Source: Cavia porcellus (lineage: Eukaryota > Chordata > Mammalia > Rodentia > Caviidae). Taken from it: a DNA stretch of 64,000 bases. Numbering within the stretch: the first letter of the stretch is position 1; the number at the start of each line of letters is the position of its first letter. The stretch is from assembly GCF_034190915.1 (NCBI RefSeq), contig NW_026947493.1, positions 41,038,501 through 41,102,500 on the forward strand, read 5' to 3'. The notes below the pieces were generated by a model. The model ran no database searches, had not been told where the DNA came from, and saw only the letters and a list, made by a program, of their open reading frames with translations. Below, piece by piece: positions 10,931-22,325 of this stretch. The position numbers and the translations under genes are program-made.

Positions 10931-13309
10931 CACAGCTTCACACTGAATCCCCAGGGATTCAGGCATTCTACCTATGAACTTTGCAAAAACTAAAAAAAGA
11001 GATTAAATCAAAGCAGCTCTTGGCCAGAAATGAATGACAGACACATGCAGTAAACACGGCACCCGTGTGAATCTGAGACCTCTTGCTGTGATCTGTGTTT
11101 TAGATGCCTGATGGTAGTTGCCAAAGTACAGCTCTTCATTGTAAGATGTCAATTAGACTGGAATTGCATAATCAGAAGAGGGACAATTAATAAATCCTGC
11201 AGAGTATTTTATACTCTTGAGAACAATGAAAACCTCAAACCTATTTCCATGAGTTATTTTGCTATATTCTTTTATGATGCTTTTAGTTGAAATTATAAAT
11301 GAATAGGATTAATTATTAAATTTTCCTTAAAATGGCATTTTTAATAAAGCAGCTCTTAAAATATGAATTACAAGACAAATTTCTTGTTTCTTGATCTGTT
11401 ATTCTAAAAATCCTGTATTTCAAAAACTTTTCCTAGTCACTTATTTCGTACACGAAATCTGACATAATGTAAAAACCAAAACAAACAAACAAAAGCCATT
11501 TTTATCCTAGAAGGGATTAAAACAAATATTCAAAAGAACTCTGATTCTCTAGTCTGCGAGATGACTTATACTACATGCAAACCATTTTGATTAATCACAA
11601 GATATTACTAGCTCAGATCTAATCAGATCTAATCTAAGATCAAGATTATGATCATTTCAGTATGGACTTTTATGTAGCTGGATTAACTATCAGAAGCTTT
11701 TATTTACCCACAACTCATCATAGAATTAAACTTTAAAAAAACAATAACAGATCTTTCAGGGAATAAATTAAGACAAAATAAATTTGTTCAGGGAACAAAA
11801 TAAGACAAATTCAGGAAGAATGTGACAGAAGTCAGATTTTGCTCTTTCAAAACACAATGTATCAATAGTAATTTGTAAAATATATGCTGCTGTTTGAATA
11901 TGTACAAATAAGAAATATAGCATAAAATTAAAATCTTATTCTTCATACTTTTTTTAACCATTTTTCTGAATACAGTCATTAGCAGTAAAGACTTGCTTTT
12001 TGGGAAATTTAAAAAGAATCAAGAAAACACTGTAATAGTTGATTTTATATGCACAGATTAAATAAGAAAAGAATCCATGTATGACTGGAGAGTCAGATCC
12101 ACACGTTGGAAACTGTCACAGGCCATATGCTATCCACCCATAAAACTTCTTTTCAAAATATTAACACTCTTCCTTGGTCCACATTGGCTAATACGTGTGG
12201 CTTAATGTTGTACTGTAAGAAAAATTCAGAAAGGATTTTTGGTCACATTCTAATTTAATATAACTAATGCCACCCTCTATGCTGTCATTTGGTCCAAATC
12301 TGTATTCTTCACGGGGCTTCCTCAGGAGAAGATGGGACTCAGAAATCCACAGAATAATAATGTTCAGAGTGAGGGAAGCATATTAGGGATAATTTTATTG
12401 TTACAAGATGAGAAGGTCATCATTTCTTACAGTTGTGTTTATTTTGGCAGCAGTAGGCTTAAGATTATTAAACACCATGTCACAACTGTGCATTGTTTCA
12501 GGAAAAAGTACAGAGCTAGTTCAACTTATGACCCATTCAAGACAGATAACAGAAATCTGTCTTCATCAGTATATTTGTAAAAGTTATTTAGGGAGGAAAG
12601 ACATCACCATAATGTTCCAGAAAGGCCTGTTGACACATGGCACTGTGAATACTGCTATTTGTCTTCCTCGTACTCAGTGACTTCAAAAATGAAATATTCA
12701 ATGCCCATGCTGAATAAGGTTATAGGGTGATTCGTGTGCGTTGGGGATAATCAAATTCCAAAGCTTTAAAGAAATAGGTCCTAAAATAATGATGAATAGT
12801 TAAAAAAATTATAGTCCACACCCTTTCTTAATTTCAGTTAAACAGTATACAATTTCTCAAAGCTTTTCATTAGTATTTAAGGGACTATGCACGAAAGAAG
12901 TCATGCAAATAGACCTTATAAATGGTCTCAAAGATTAAAATAAAGTTCTATAAATACACCATTGCATTGTCTCATGGAATTTCCTCCATATACGTGGAAG
13001 GACACATCTTAAAATTCATGCAAAACAACAGGTAAGTCCAAATTTATGTGGAATATAAATTTGGAAATATGGAAATACACTTCCAGAAGAATATTGGATA
13101 TTCAATATTGAATATTCCTGAAGAATATTGAAAATAAATACTGAAGAAGAATCAAATAGCTCAGGATGACTATAAATTATGAAAAAGTGTTAATGCATGT
13201 CTCTTTGTTTAAAAAAAAAAGGCAGGGGGACACCGACATTTAAAAGAGTAGAGCAACACTGAATGCTTGCTTCCTTACAATACCATCTTTATGCTGCAGC
13301 TGCACTTAA
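10931..13309. other. Intron sequence, no feature recognised
   Basis: AT-rich. The short direct repeat CAGATCTAATC near 11614-11634 and AATATTG-rich repeats at 13085-13140 are local low-complexity features. Overlapping short frames near 12332-12680 show no recognised domain. Confidence 0.45.
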
Positions 13310-13311
13310 AT

Positions 13312-13724
13312 CTGTAGTTTCTATGGTTTAGAACTGAAATGTTCCCACAAAGTCACATGTGTTTGTAGGGGATTGGACTATAATGCAATTGGATTATTAT
13401 CAGTTGGCTAACTGGATACGCTGATGAATTCATCGGTGATTGTGCTGATAGAGCTGGGGCCTGGTCAGCAGTTTCTTGGGGGTAGAACCTGGAAGGGTAT
13501 AGCTGCTCCCTCTCTGGACCCCTCTTTTTTTCTTCTGCTTCCTGGCTGCTATGAGAGGAGCACCTTTTCTCCAGCCAGGTCTTTCCACCATGTTTTTCTG
13601 TCTTGGAGCCTGCTGACCATGGCATGAAATTTATAAAGCTAGGCCAAAATAAATCTATCTTCTTTGAAGTTTCAGGTGTCAGGTATTGTGTCTCAGCAAC
13701 AATGGAAGTGACTAAGATAACAGA
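13312..13724 (+). mobile_element. ERVL-MaLR solo LTR
   Basis: Starts with a MaLR-like head (TATGGTTTAGAACTGAAATG, compare 'tatggtttgaatgt'). It ends with the diagnostic CCAAAATAAATCTATCTTCT ... TCAGGTATTGTGTCTCAGCA ... GACTAAGATAACAG, including the AATAAA polyadenylation signal near 13651. About 410 bp, the size of a rodent MT/ORR1-class LTR. The open frames inside it (for example 13353-13625) are not genes. Confidence 0.8.
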
Positions 13725-14722
13725 TTAAAAAACTTGGCTAATAACTACTGCACATTGCTCCCCTACATTTAAAGCCCAGGACTATTCACAGCAACCAATT
13801 CTTGTCAAAATAACAGTATTTTACTTTATTTCTCCAATCTTCTAGGTCAAGCGTCTAGAGTATGGTAACACTAACCTAAGTGGCAAGCCACATTTAAACA
13901 AAAAGCAATTTCACTGGAAAAATGAAATTTACCTTGTAGTGTGTCTTAGAACTGAATTGTTTGAATACCCACTATTTCTGGTATAGGCACAAACCTGCAT
14001 AAAATGCTTCAATAACTCTTACTAATCGTGAGTTGGTAAGCTTTTCTAGATATGAGGGAGGAGGGACCTCACTGCAAGGCTACAGGTGGGAGATCCCAAA
14101 GAAGGAGAAGTAGACGGAAGGTGTGGTTGACTGTTAGGATGCTGGAGGCTCCAACAGCTTCAGTGAGAGCTGAGGTGGTACCAAAACGCATGGACAGCAA
14201 TGCAGGTCTTTGGCTGCAAAAGAGGTGGGTGATACAACCAGCCGGGGACATTTCAGTAACTGATGCAAAGGGAGTATACTATACCTGAAGACTTAACCAA
14301 GGGGTCACCTTAGGGAAGCCAGAAAAGACCAGTAAGTCTACAGAACAGGACTCAACAGATAGCAGAAATACAGGGAGGGGAATTCTAAAATTTATTCAGT
14401 GATTATATAGAAGACATTATGTTTTTAACTAGAAGTAACTCAACTACTGATCATTGAAAATATTCAGTAGTTTCTGCCATCAACAAAAATACAAGCTTAT
14501 GAGAAATTTCAGTTAAGGAGAAATTTACATTTTCTGCACATCTGACTCATTCTGGGAAATTTTACAACTAGTACATGAGCTATAAGCTCAGTTTCTTCAC
14601 CTGTGAGAATAATAATGTCATCCTTAAAAGTATAGAAGTATATCATTTGGACTAAGATAGCTAGGACACAGAGCAAGACTGGGTCTTTCTGCTACTTATG
14701 TACTATAAAAAAGATGTATATA
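13725..14722. other. Intron sequence with a GC-richer patch
   Basis: 14050-14340 is purine-rich and moderately GC-rich, and is open in two directions (78 and 60 codons), but no protein family is recognised. The rest is AT-rich and unassigned. Confidence 0.4.
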
Positions 14723-14811
14723 GGGGAAAGGGATTTAGTTCAGTGGCACAGGTACCTGCCTGGCAAGCAAAAGGTCATGAGTTCAGCCCTTGTACCAAAA
14801 AAAAAAAAAAA
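14723..14811 (+). mobile_element. ID-type SINE
   Basis: GGGATTTAGTTCAGTGGCAC head, CCTGCCTGGCAAGCA middle, GGTCATGAGTTCAGCCC box B-like segment and a 15-A tail at 14797-14811. No convincing target-site duplication. Confidence 0.85.
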
Positions 14812-16099
14812 TGCATGTAAGTAAGAGTGCCTCATACATTTTTCTGATTAAAGTGTTTCAGTTGTCAAAACTTTCTGCTTGCCAACATCTCTCATGGAAT
14901 TTCATAGGTTTAAAGAACATTTCTACACTTTGAATCATTAGCTAAATGAAATTATGGGCTCAGATACACAGACTACTGCAGATCACAGGCAAAAAGGACT
15001 GGGTTTCTCATGAAAATAATTATTTTCATTTCAAAACACAGCTTCAGTGGTGTATTTAATTTTTGTGATGATGTGCTTTGGGCAAGTACTAGTCTAAGAA
15101 ATAACAAGATTGTTCTGCACATGTGAATGGGATTTTGGAAGGATGTACATTAAGGGAAAAAAGAAAAAAGACAGTGAGGGGAAGTCCAGGGGACTTACAG
15201 CGAGCTGGCACTCTCTGAGGACATGAATGGTAGTAGCGAGGCTTATAGGAGTAGAAATGACCAAACTTAAACTCTGATATGTTCTGGGAATGCAACAGAG
15301 CATGAAGCCAGAAAAAAACAGCTCATCAGAATCATGTATTTAGAAGGGACTTTAGTCTTTATGCTCCATGTAGGATAGAAATTTCAGACAGATTTACTTA
15401 AAATATTTGTACAAATAAATGTATATAGAAATCAAAGGGTACATTTGGAGAATGTATTAAAACTGAAAAACTGCTATGTGAGATAGATGAGAGGAATGCC
15501 AAACGAGACCAAGCTTCAGCTAACTCTTTGCATTGAGAAGCCCTACTTTGGGATCTTGGAAATCACAGACTTTCAGTAAAGGGCTGTTGTTTGAGAAAGA
15601 ACATGCAAATTTAGATGTGTTTACAGAGTCTAATTTTACCGTTCTAATTGATTATTAATCACTAATTATCATAAACCATTCACGTAAAGGAAACTAGGAG
15701 AAAAACCACTCCCATACACTCAATTTGAGACTTGCAGTTTCTGCAAGTCTAACATGTAAGGAGGATGGGGGATATCACTTTTATCTTCATAAGAAAAACA
15801 CTGAACAACCTGGAAGTATGGAGAAACAATGTTAGATACATCTGAGGTGATGTCATAGAATGATCTGTCATCCTGAAAATAAGAACAGAGTGAATACAGG
15901 GAGTCATAGTTTACTAAGGCCAGAAGTTGCTGCTGGTGCCATCAGCTAAAAGTGAGAATCTCACCATCAGTTAAAAGGTAATTAACTCACTCTTGAAGCC
16001 AGCAAGGAATAATCTGAGAAAGGGAAAGCGTCCCAGAAGCCCAGTTCTCTGGAGTCTTTACAGAGCTTACACAAAGAGAAATAGATATGCATAAAGATA
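14812..16099. other. Intron sequence, no feature recognised
   Basis: AT-rich. A short perfect inverted pair lies at about 15731-15750 (ACTTGCAGTTTCTGCAAGT). The frames at 15089-15303 look like chance. Confidence 0.4.
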
Positions 16100-16480
16100 T
16101 ATTTAGTAAAAAAAACTGAATAGATAACTTATAATCTTCCATAGCAGAAAGTACCAGACCCAGATAGTCTCATTGATGAATTCTATTACAAATTTAAGGA
16201 AGAAATGGAACCATTTCTCTATAATATTCTGCAAATGAGAAACACAATTATATACCATGAGTAAGTGGAATTTTATTTCAGGTATTCAAAGCTGGCTTAA
16301 CCTTCAAAAGTCATTAATGTAATTCATTAACTCAAGAGACTAAAGAAAAAAATCATCTAATAATATCAATGGAGAAAAATTGTGACATAATTCAATACTT
16401 TTATACTACATGTAATAATCAATTGAAAATGGAAAAAAAGCCTTAAACCTAAGTCCCAAAGTTTTAAAGGCCCTATAAAA
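16100..16480 (+). mobile_element. L1 ORF2 fragment (reverse transcriptase N-terminal part)
   Basis: Translation with frameshifts gives PDPDSLIDEFYYKFKEEMEP, aligning with the L1 'GPDGFTAEFYQRYKEEL' region. Downstream sequence resembles the '[21 protein letters not shown]' start of the reverse transcriptase. Heavily mutated. Probably the same L1 copy as 17290-17830, with other DNA in between. Confidence 0.65.
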
Positions 16481-16519
16481 ATCACATATGGATAAAATTC
16501 CTTGATATTTGTATCAGCA

Positions 16520-17275
16520 GTTGTTATGGATTAAAAACTGGTGGTCAACTTAATGCCAGCTGGGTTACATCAGCATTGTTGCTGAGTGTAGATGTTCCAC
16601 CTGAGGAAAGTTGCCAGCATAAACAGAAATGTGGAGAAGGAGAAGTGAGGCATTGGTGTGTTGAGGCGTTCATGCGTTGAGGGTGTTGAGATCTCCTACG
16701 AGTTGCTGTTTGAGCCATCGGTTCTCCTGGAGAAGCTCTGGTCCTCACATTGAGCATTGCTTCCTGACTCTGGAGAGGAAGAAGTGTGCAGCTTGGTCTC
16801 CAGGATGAACTCGTCACGCTGGCTTCCTGGCATATACTCAACTGTGCTTGTGAACGGAGGAGCTCAGGGCCTCTGTGTCGCTGAGAATGGCTGTGGTGCT
16901 TTGCAGGACAGCCCTCGTCTTTGTTGTAAGTGTGACTTCTCGGCTCCAGAGTAGAACTCTCAACCTACCAGCACAGCTCCTTCACTCTGCTGGCATAGAC
17001 TTTCTAGCTTCTGCCACTGACCTTTGGGCTTTCCCAGCATGGATCCATAAGAGAGACTGGTGTGAATCTTTCTTGTAGGCTCCAGACCTCCAGTTGGACT
17101 GGAGGGAGGCATTGTCATGAGCTCTGGGTTTTCATCTGGATCATGTGGAACATTGCTATGGGATTCAGGCTCTTGGCTGAATATTCTGTCTTAGGTGTTA
17201 TGGATAGATTTCTAGCATTTTCTTGTGTTAACTCTGGATGACTATCATAAAACAATATTATAAACTCCATATCCT
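16520..17275. other. Unassigned GC-richer block between two L1 fragments
   Basis: This ~750-bp segment is distinctly richer in G+C than its surroundings and interrupts L1 ORF2 sequence. Open frames of 98 codons (minus, 16545-16841) and 65-67 codons (plus) have no recognised domain. It could be an old LTR or a decayed retrocopy; I cannot decide. No poly(A) tract or duplication is evident. Confidence 0.3.
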
Positions 17276-17289
17276 GATGGTAATTGTTC

Positions 17290-17830
17290 TCTTCCCAGTC
17301 CCTAACTACAACAGCAGTGGTTTTATGGATATGACACCAAAAGCATAAGCATCAGAAACAAAAATAAACAAATTCGGCCACACTAAACTGAAAAGGTTCT
17401 CAACAACAAAGGAAAAAATCAACAGAGTGAAAAAGCAACTTATACACTAAGAGGAAATATTTGCAACCATATAGCTGATGAGAAGTTAGTGTTTAAAATG
17501 TAAAATATTAATATTTTATATAAAATATATAAGAAACTTCTACAAATTAAAAGTAACAATAGTAAAAATTATTAAACTTGGTTTAAAAACAGCCACAAAC
17601 TTGAAAAGCTATTTTTCCAAAGATGATATACAATTGGGCAGAATGTATCTGAAAAAATATCCAAAATCACTAATTATCATGACAATACAAATTAAAACCA
17701 TAATAAAATATCAACACACATTTTTCAGGAAGGCTGTCATCAAAAGTGCTGGTGAGTTTATGAAGGAAGTAGAACCTCTGTATGTTGTTGATGGGAACAC
17801 AAATTTCGTCAGAGCAAAAAGATTGGTGCT
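17290..17830 (+). mobile_element. L1 ORF2 C-terminal fragment
   Basis: Begins with GGATATGACACCAAAAGCA, a conserved stretch of L1 ORF2. It continues to a frame encoding SKDDIQLGRMYLKKYPKSL and MTIQIKTIIKYQ, the L1 C-terminal segment seen in human ORF2 as FSKEDIYAAKKHMKK ... MQIKTTMRYH. It ends near the 'ggaacctctgtatgttgttgatggg' stretch. Confidence 0.85.
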
Positions 17831-19131
17831 GAGTAACATACAGCACATTCTCTTAGACTTGTCCTCGGAGTAAAAATCCTGTTCTGGAAACTGCTCACCC
17901 TCACCACTAGTAAAAGAGTCGGAACTTCCCTAGGTGAATGTAGTTCAGGAAGATGAAGGACTGGAGCCACTCCCTGACTACAAAGATCCTGGTGGGATGA
18001 GCAGACAATGTCTGTGAACACCAGAGTTAATGGGTGACAAGCACTGACACGATGTGAAGGTTGTGAAGATTGTCCAGCCTGAATCCATATAGGCAGGTAG
18101 AGAAACTTTGGGGTGCTGCATGACAGACATCTCAAAGAGTCCACCAACATTTACTTGTCTGAGAAATTTGTTCACAATATAATTGTAAGTAAATAAAGCA
18201 GTAATTAACTATAGGCACAATGACACAATCTGATTTTCCTTCAACAATATGGGAATATGAATGCAAAGAGAAAAGTCTTGGGTACTTTACCTCAAGATGT
18301 TAATGGTCATGATTTCTGGATGATGAGATTAAGAGGCTTTGGACATGGATGTCTTTCAATCTGCACATGATATGGTCATACTAATTTTGAAGAACGATTA
18401 CTTATTTTATAAAATGACTCTTCATTTAGGTTTTATGATGTTTTCTAATGATTACATTCAGGTTGCAACATTTTGGAAAAGACTCTTACAGAGTAATTTG
18501 GCTTTTTCAGTCTATTGCTGATTTATATTATAAAGAAACACTAGTTTAAAGATGAAATTAATGGACAGAGGTTTTATCTTGGAAAAAAGCGCTGATGGCC
18601 AAAAAAAAAAAAAAAATACACTCTAGGAATGAATGTAAGGCTGATTCAAGAGACCACCTCAACATTCCTAAGGCAGATGACTACAGAATCAGACTCAAAT
18701 TTGCAATAAAGACAAGCAGAACCCACCAAAGGCATGGTCAGTGAGTTTAGAGCAGACACCAGGAGTCAGATGTTGACTGTAGAAACTGTGGGCACATGGT
18801 GTTGCATTATTTTTGATAGGATCCAGAGGACAGGGTCACAAAATAGGGGAAGTTTGTTTCTATGACAGCCATAGAATGGAGTAGTGTTCTTAATCTCGAG
18901 CACCACAAACTTGAAGAGTGTCAGCACTACTCAGAGGAAGAAATCTGTGACCCCGAGACACAGTCTCTATTCGCTTTTCAAAGCCCTCAAGCAGCACCTC
19001 ACTAGTGCAGATAGAAAACAGTTTAATTTGCCCCTTGTGTATGATGAATCACATACCCTTTAGAACTCACAATTCATATGTTGAACATAAATGATCTGCT
19101 TAATGTCTGTTTACTGTAAGAATCAGACCTA
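17831..19131. other. Intron sequence, origin unclear
   Basis: 17870-18175 contains overlapping minus-strand open frames (113 and 65 codons) without a recognised family. It may be a decayed retrosequence. A 17-A run lies near 18601. Nothing can be assigned. Confidence 0.3.
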
Positions 19132-19602
19132 CTATAATCTTTTTTCAGGATGAACACTAATCCAACTCTGTTTAGAAAAATTATGCAATTCATTACCATA
19201 AGTAATCTCTATTGTACCCTGTGCGTGACCTTCATTTCCCCCCAATCTTATAATCTTGCAAATCCACTGGTGGCATGTGATCAGCATCTGGTGTTCACAC
19301 AACCTCTGCCTCACAATAAATATATGAAAAATCCCTGGGTGAAAAAGACAGTTTCTAGGCTGTCCATGATTTGACTCTACTCTTTGATGACCTGTGTAGC
19401 ATCTAAAAAGGGCTGGAATAGTAAATACGGCTTTACTCTGGAAAGCTTCTGACTCCATCAGGAAGGCAATGGACTTCAAACTTGTCTGAATGTCCTGATA
19501 GTAAAGATATTCATTGTTTAAATACTGATCAGAGTATTGAGTGTAATGGCAATGTAAAAGCAAGCAAAGCTGAATGGTCACACATTTCTCCATTACAGGC
19601 AT
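19132..19602 (-). other. Unassigned 156-codon open frame, probably not a gene
   Basis: Starts with ATG at 19602 and stays open for 156 codons, apart from the retrotransposon ORF the longest open frame in the window. The protein is Cys/His/Ile-rich with no signal peptide, membrane segment or motif I recognise. There is no evident splice context or poly(A) signal. In AT-rich DNA of this size one such frame by chance is plausible. I do not claim it is expressed. Confidence 0.2.
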
Positions 19603-19886
19603 GGAATCAGAGCAAAACCAGTGTTAACAGGACTAAATATATCTTCACACCCCGGAGAATAAATCTTCAAGCCATACGCCTACATTTTAAGCCATCAGTT
19701 CATCTATGCAGTTTTGTGATCCAAATAAAGCTTTGTTTGTGGAATATGTAATCTCAAGTCCATTTGTAGATTTATACTAATACGTTGATTAAGTCAGTGA
19801 CTTGAACATACTTTTTAAGATAAGAAATATCCAAAATTGAAAAGTATCCACATCAGTGTAGAATTCACACAGAAAAGTATATTACA

Positions 19887-19996
19887 GATCTCTCTCATCT
19901 CCTCCCCTCCACTCCCCTTTGCTGTCCTCTCTCCTGTCTCTTCCTTTTCTTTTCCTCCCCTTCCTCCCCAGTCCCTTCCTCCCCCTCTCCCTTTTA
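19887..19996. repeat. Polypyrimidine tract
   Basis: About 110 nt of almost pure C/T (TCTCATCTCCTCCCCTCC... to ...CCCCCTCTCCCTTTTA). Low complexity; open frames on both strands here are artefacts of composition. Confidence 0.85.
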
Positions 19997-20279
19997 TGCC
20001 AGGAAAGATGCCCAGATTCACATCATGCAAATAATATTAAGGTGTATATTTTCAAGAATATTAGTTAAATCTTAGTTGATTTGCAAGCAACAAGACGATG
20101 AGTGACCACATCACGGGGTGTATTTCTTTATGAACTTGACTCTAGGCATTAGGGCAGAGTTTAAGCCTTCATTCTTTGCCTGGGCATTACAATAAAGTCC
20201 AATAGTCTCCTGGTTAGTCTTCTCACAGTGAACCAGGACACTAGAGGCACACTGTGTTGCTCAGATCCCAAGCACTATC

Positions 20280-20490
20280 AAATATTAGCTTGGCAACTTT
20301 GACTAATTTGCTTATCTTTGCCTATTCTCTTATCTGTAAAGTGGACACACTACTATACTTTGCTTATTTTAGAATTATATTTTAATAAATTTAAAAAGCG
20401 GAAGGCAACGATGTGTACATGATAGGCACTGTAATATATCATCATTATCCTTGGCAGCGGTATTATTATTATTATCATCATTATTAATTC
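20280..20490 (-). repeat. MIR-like SINE relic
   Basis: Antisense MIR pattern: 'cttatctttgcctattctcttatctgtaaagtgg' (compare 'gagcctcagtttcctcatctgtaaaatgg'), followed by 'gataggcactgtaat' and ATTATT repeats. Diverged. Confidence 0.55.
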
Positions 20491-21560
20491 AACACTACCA
20501 TCTGACATCATCTGAAACAATAGATCTAATCATGGTTTATTCTTACTTCCTAGAATTTTTTTTAAATACAGTACAAGTTTTTAAGTTCTTTCTTTATTTG
20601 CTTGAGCACTTCCTTTATTTGCCTAATCCAGATCATACTTTGGGGCTGCCAGTTATGACTTGCTGCTCAGAGACGGGGCACCAGAGTCACCTGATACTTT
20701 GACAGAAATGCTAATGCTTCTGGCTTTACGTTCCCTGTGTGAATGCCCTTTGAAAGGAACAGAAGTGGTCAGAACAGCACTAGATCTTAGGAAAAAGGCA
20801 GTCAAAAACGTTTAGATGCCCTAGACAGTTCCAAAGGAGGGAAATCAATTCATACTTGAAGCTATTTCAAGTCTTTAATTAAAATAAAAAAACATGCAAC
20901 TCAATTTTTAATTTCCGATATGACCACTTGCTAATTTATTTTACAGATAGGATTTGATTGGATTCCACGGAAAAGATATCAATTCCATTAATCCATCATT
21001 TATTATCATTTGATTAAATCATTTGATTTTTAAATATTTAATAAAAAATTAGAGCCCATAGTTTGTGGACACTAAATTATAACAAGACTCACTCAGAAAT
21101 TCTTGGTAATGACAATACAGACATAATGGTAATGATATACAAATGGGTAGTCTGCTTACCAAAAGGCATTTCATCAACTCAAGTTAATAAGCATCAAATT
21201 TCCACTGCCCCAGACCAGCACTAACATAATCAAATGCAGCTTATTGAAAACATAGGTAAGGTAACCCAAAGGTACTTGTTTGCTAAGGAGAGAAGCTAAT
21301 GAAAAGCATGAAGATCATTTGCTTTATAATGTGACACTTCATAACCATATTTTAATATTGGATAAAGTATTAACAAAAATTAAAATAGCTTTTCAATTTT
21401 CATACATTACAAAGCCCTGCAAAGGCAACATTTTGATCCGTCAAAAGTTAAAGAAAACCTAATTTTGATGATATTAAGTTACTGCATAGAAAGAGTAAAA
21501 TTCCTTCATGAAATCTGTGATCATCAATGGAATATGGAACATAGGCATTATATTTATATG
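20491..21560. other. Intron sequence, no feature recognised
   Basis: AT-rich, no SINE or L1 recognised. Short frames only. Confidence 0.4.
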
Positions 21561-21598
21561 CACTTCACCAAGGACTGCAGTCCTTGTCTGGTGAAGTG
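21561..21598. repeat. Near-loopless inverted repeat
   Basis: Outer arms CACTTCACC (21561-21569) and GGTGAAGTG (21590-21598) enclose the perfect 16-bp palindrome AAGGACTGCAGTCCTT (21570-21585) with four extra bases (GTCT) on one side. A partial repeat of the right arm follows (GTGAAGTCTGGTGG). Confidence 0.9.
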
Positions 21599-21897
21599 GT
21601 GAAGTCTGGTGGAGGTAACTTCTGATAGAATTTAAATGTTGTTATTCTTGCAGCATGCTTTGCTTATATTCTTCTTTTTTACTTGTACCTCCCCCCTTAT
21701 TTTGTGAAATCAATTTTTATGTATGCTTTGAAAAATCATATTCTTCAGTTGCTTTGTTTTGTGTTTGCCCTGTTCACTAAGTATTGATTGCTAAGTTCTC
21801 ATAAAAGTTTTTCAGTCTTTTCCTTATTCTCAACATGGTCATACATATTATGATCCTGTAATTCTAATATAGCACCTCTCACTTTTAATTTTTCTGT

Positions 21898-21919
21898 CCT
21901 TCCTTCCTTCCTTCCTTCC
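21898..21919. repeat. (TTCC)n microsatellite
   Basis: Five to six tandem CCTT units followed by imperfect ATCC/GTCC units. Confidence 0.9.
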
Positions 21920-21940
21920 ATCTATCCATCCGTCCAATCT

Positions 21941-22115
21941 TTTATTTTTCAGTACTGGGAACTGAACACTGGATCATTACACTAAGGTACATTTCCAATA
22001 TTTTATTTTTTATTTTGAGGCAGGGTCTCATAAGTTACTAATTTCTCAGGCCGGGCTGGATCTTGGGATCTTTCTGCCTAAGCCTCCCAGAGTGCTGGGA
22101 TTGCTGAATGCCACT
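21941..22115 (-). mobile_element. B1-dID dimeric SINE
   Basis: Reverse strand: the right part is a B1 (7SL-derived) with the antisense signatures GAGGCAGGGTCTCA, GGCCGGGCTGG and AAGCCTCCCAGAGTGCTGGGA. The left part is an ID-like monomer (AGTACTGGGAACTGAACAC ... CTAAGGTACATTTCC). The fused arrangement is the B1-dID dimer known from several non-murid rodent families. Confidence 0.8.
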
Positions 22116-22296
22116 TTTACTCATTTATATGGTTAGGAAATGTAATTCTTTGGTATTTTTTCTTCAGTTTCCTAAGTTGTCTATTTTCTGTCTGTTTTGT
22201 TTTGTTTTGTCTCCTTCCTTGCATGATGGAAACTTTCTCTCATGTCTCACAATCCTTTCACACTAAGGAAGGCTTGCTATGTATGTTTTGGTGAGC

Positions 22297-22311
22297 CTGG
22301 AAAACTTTTTC
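22297..22311. repeat. Target-site duplication, 3' side of half-L1
   Basis: CTGGAAAACTTTTTC, identical to 25450-25464 on the other side of the element (15 of 15 bases). The base outside each copy differs, fixing the length at 15. Confidence 0.95.
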
Positions 22312-22325
22312 TTTTTTTTTTTTTT

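Noticed and set aside
13353..13627. 90- and 67-codon frames on opposite strands
   Set aside because: Both lie inside an ERVL-MaLR LTR.
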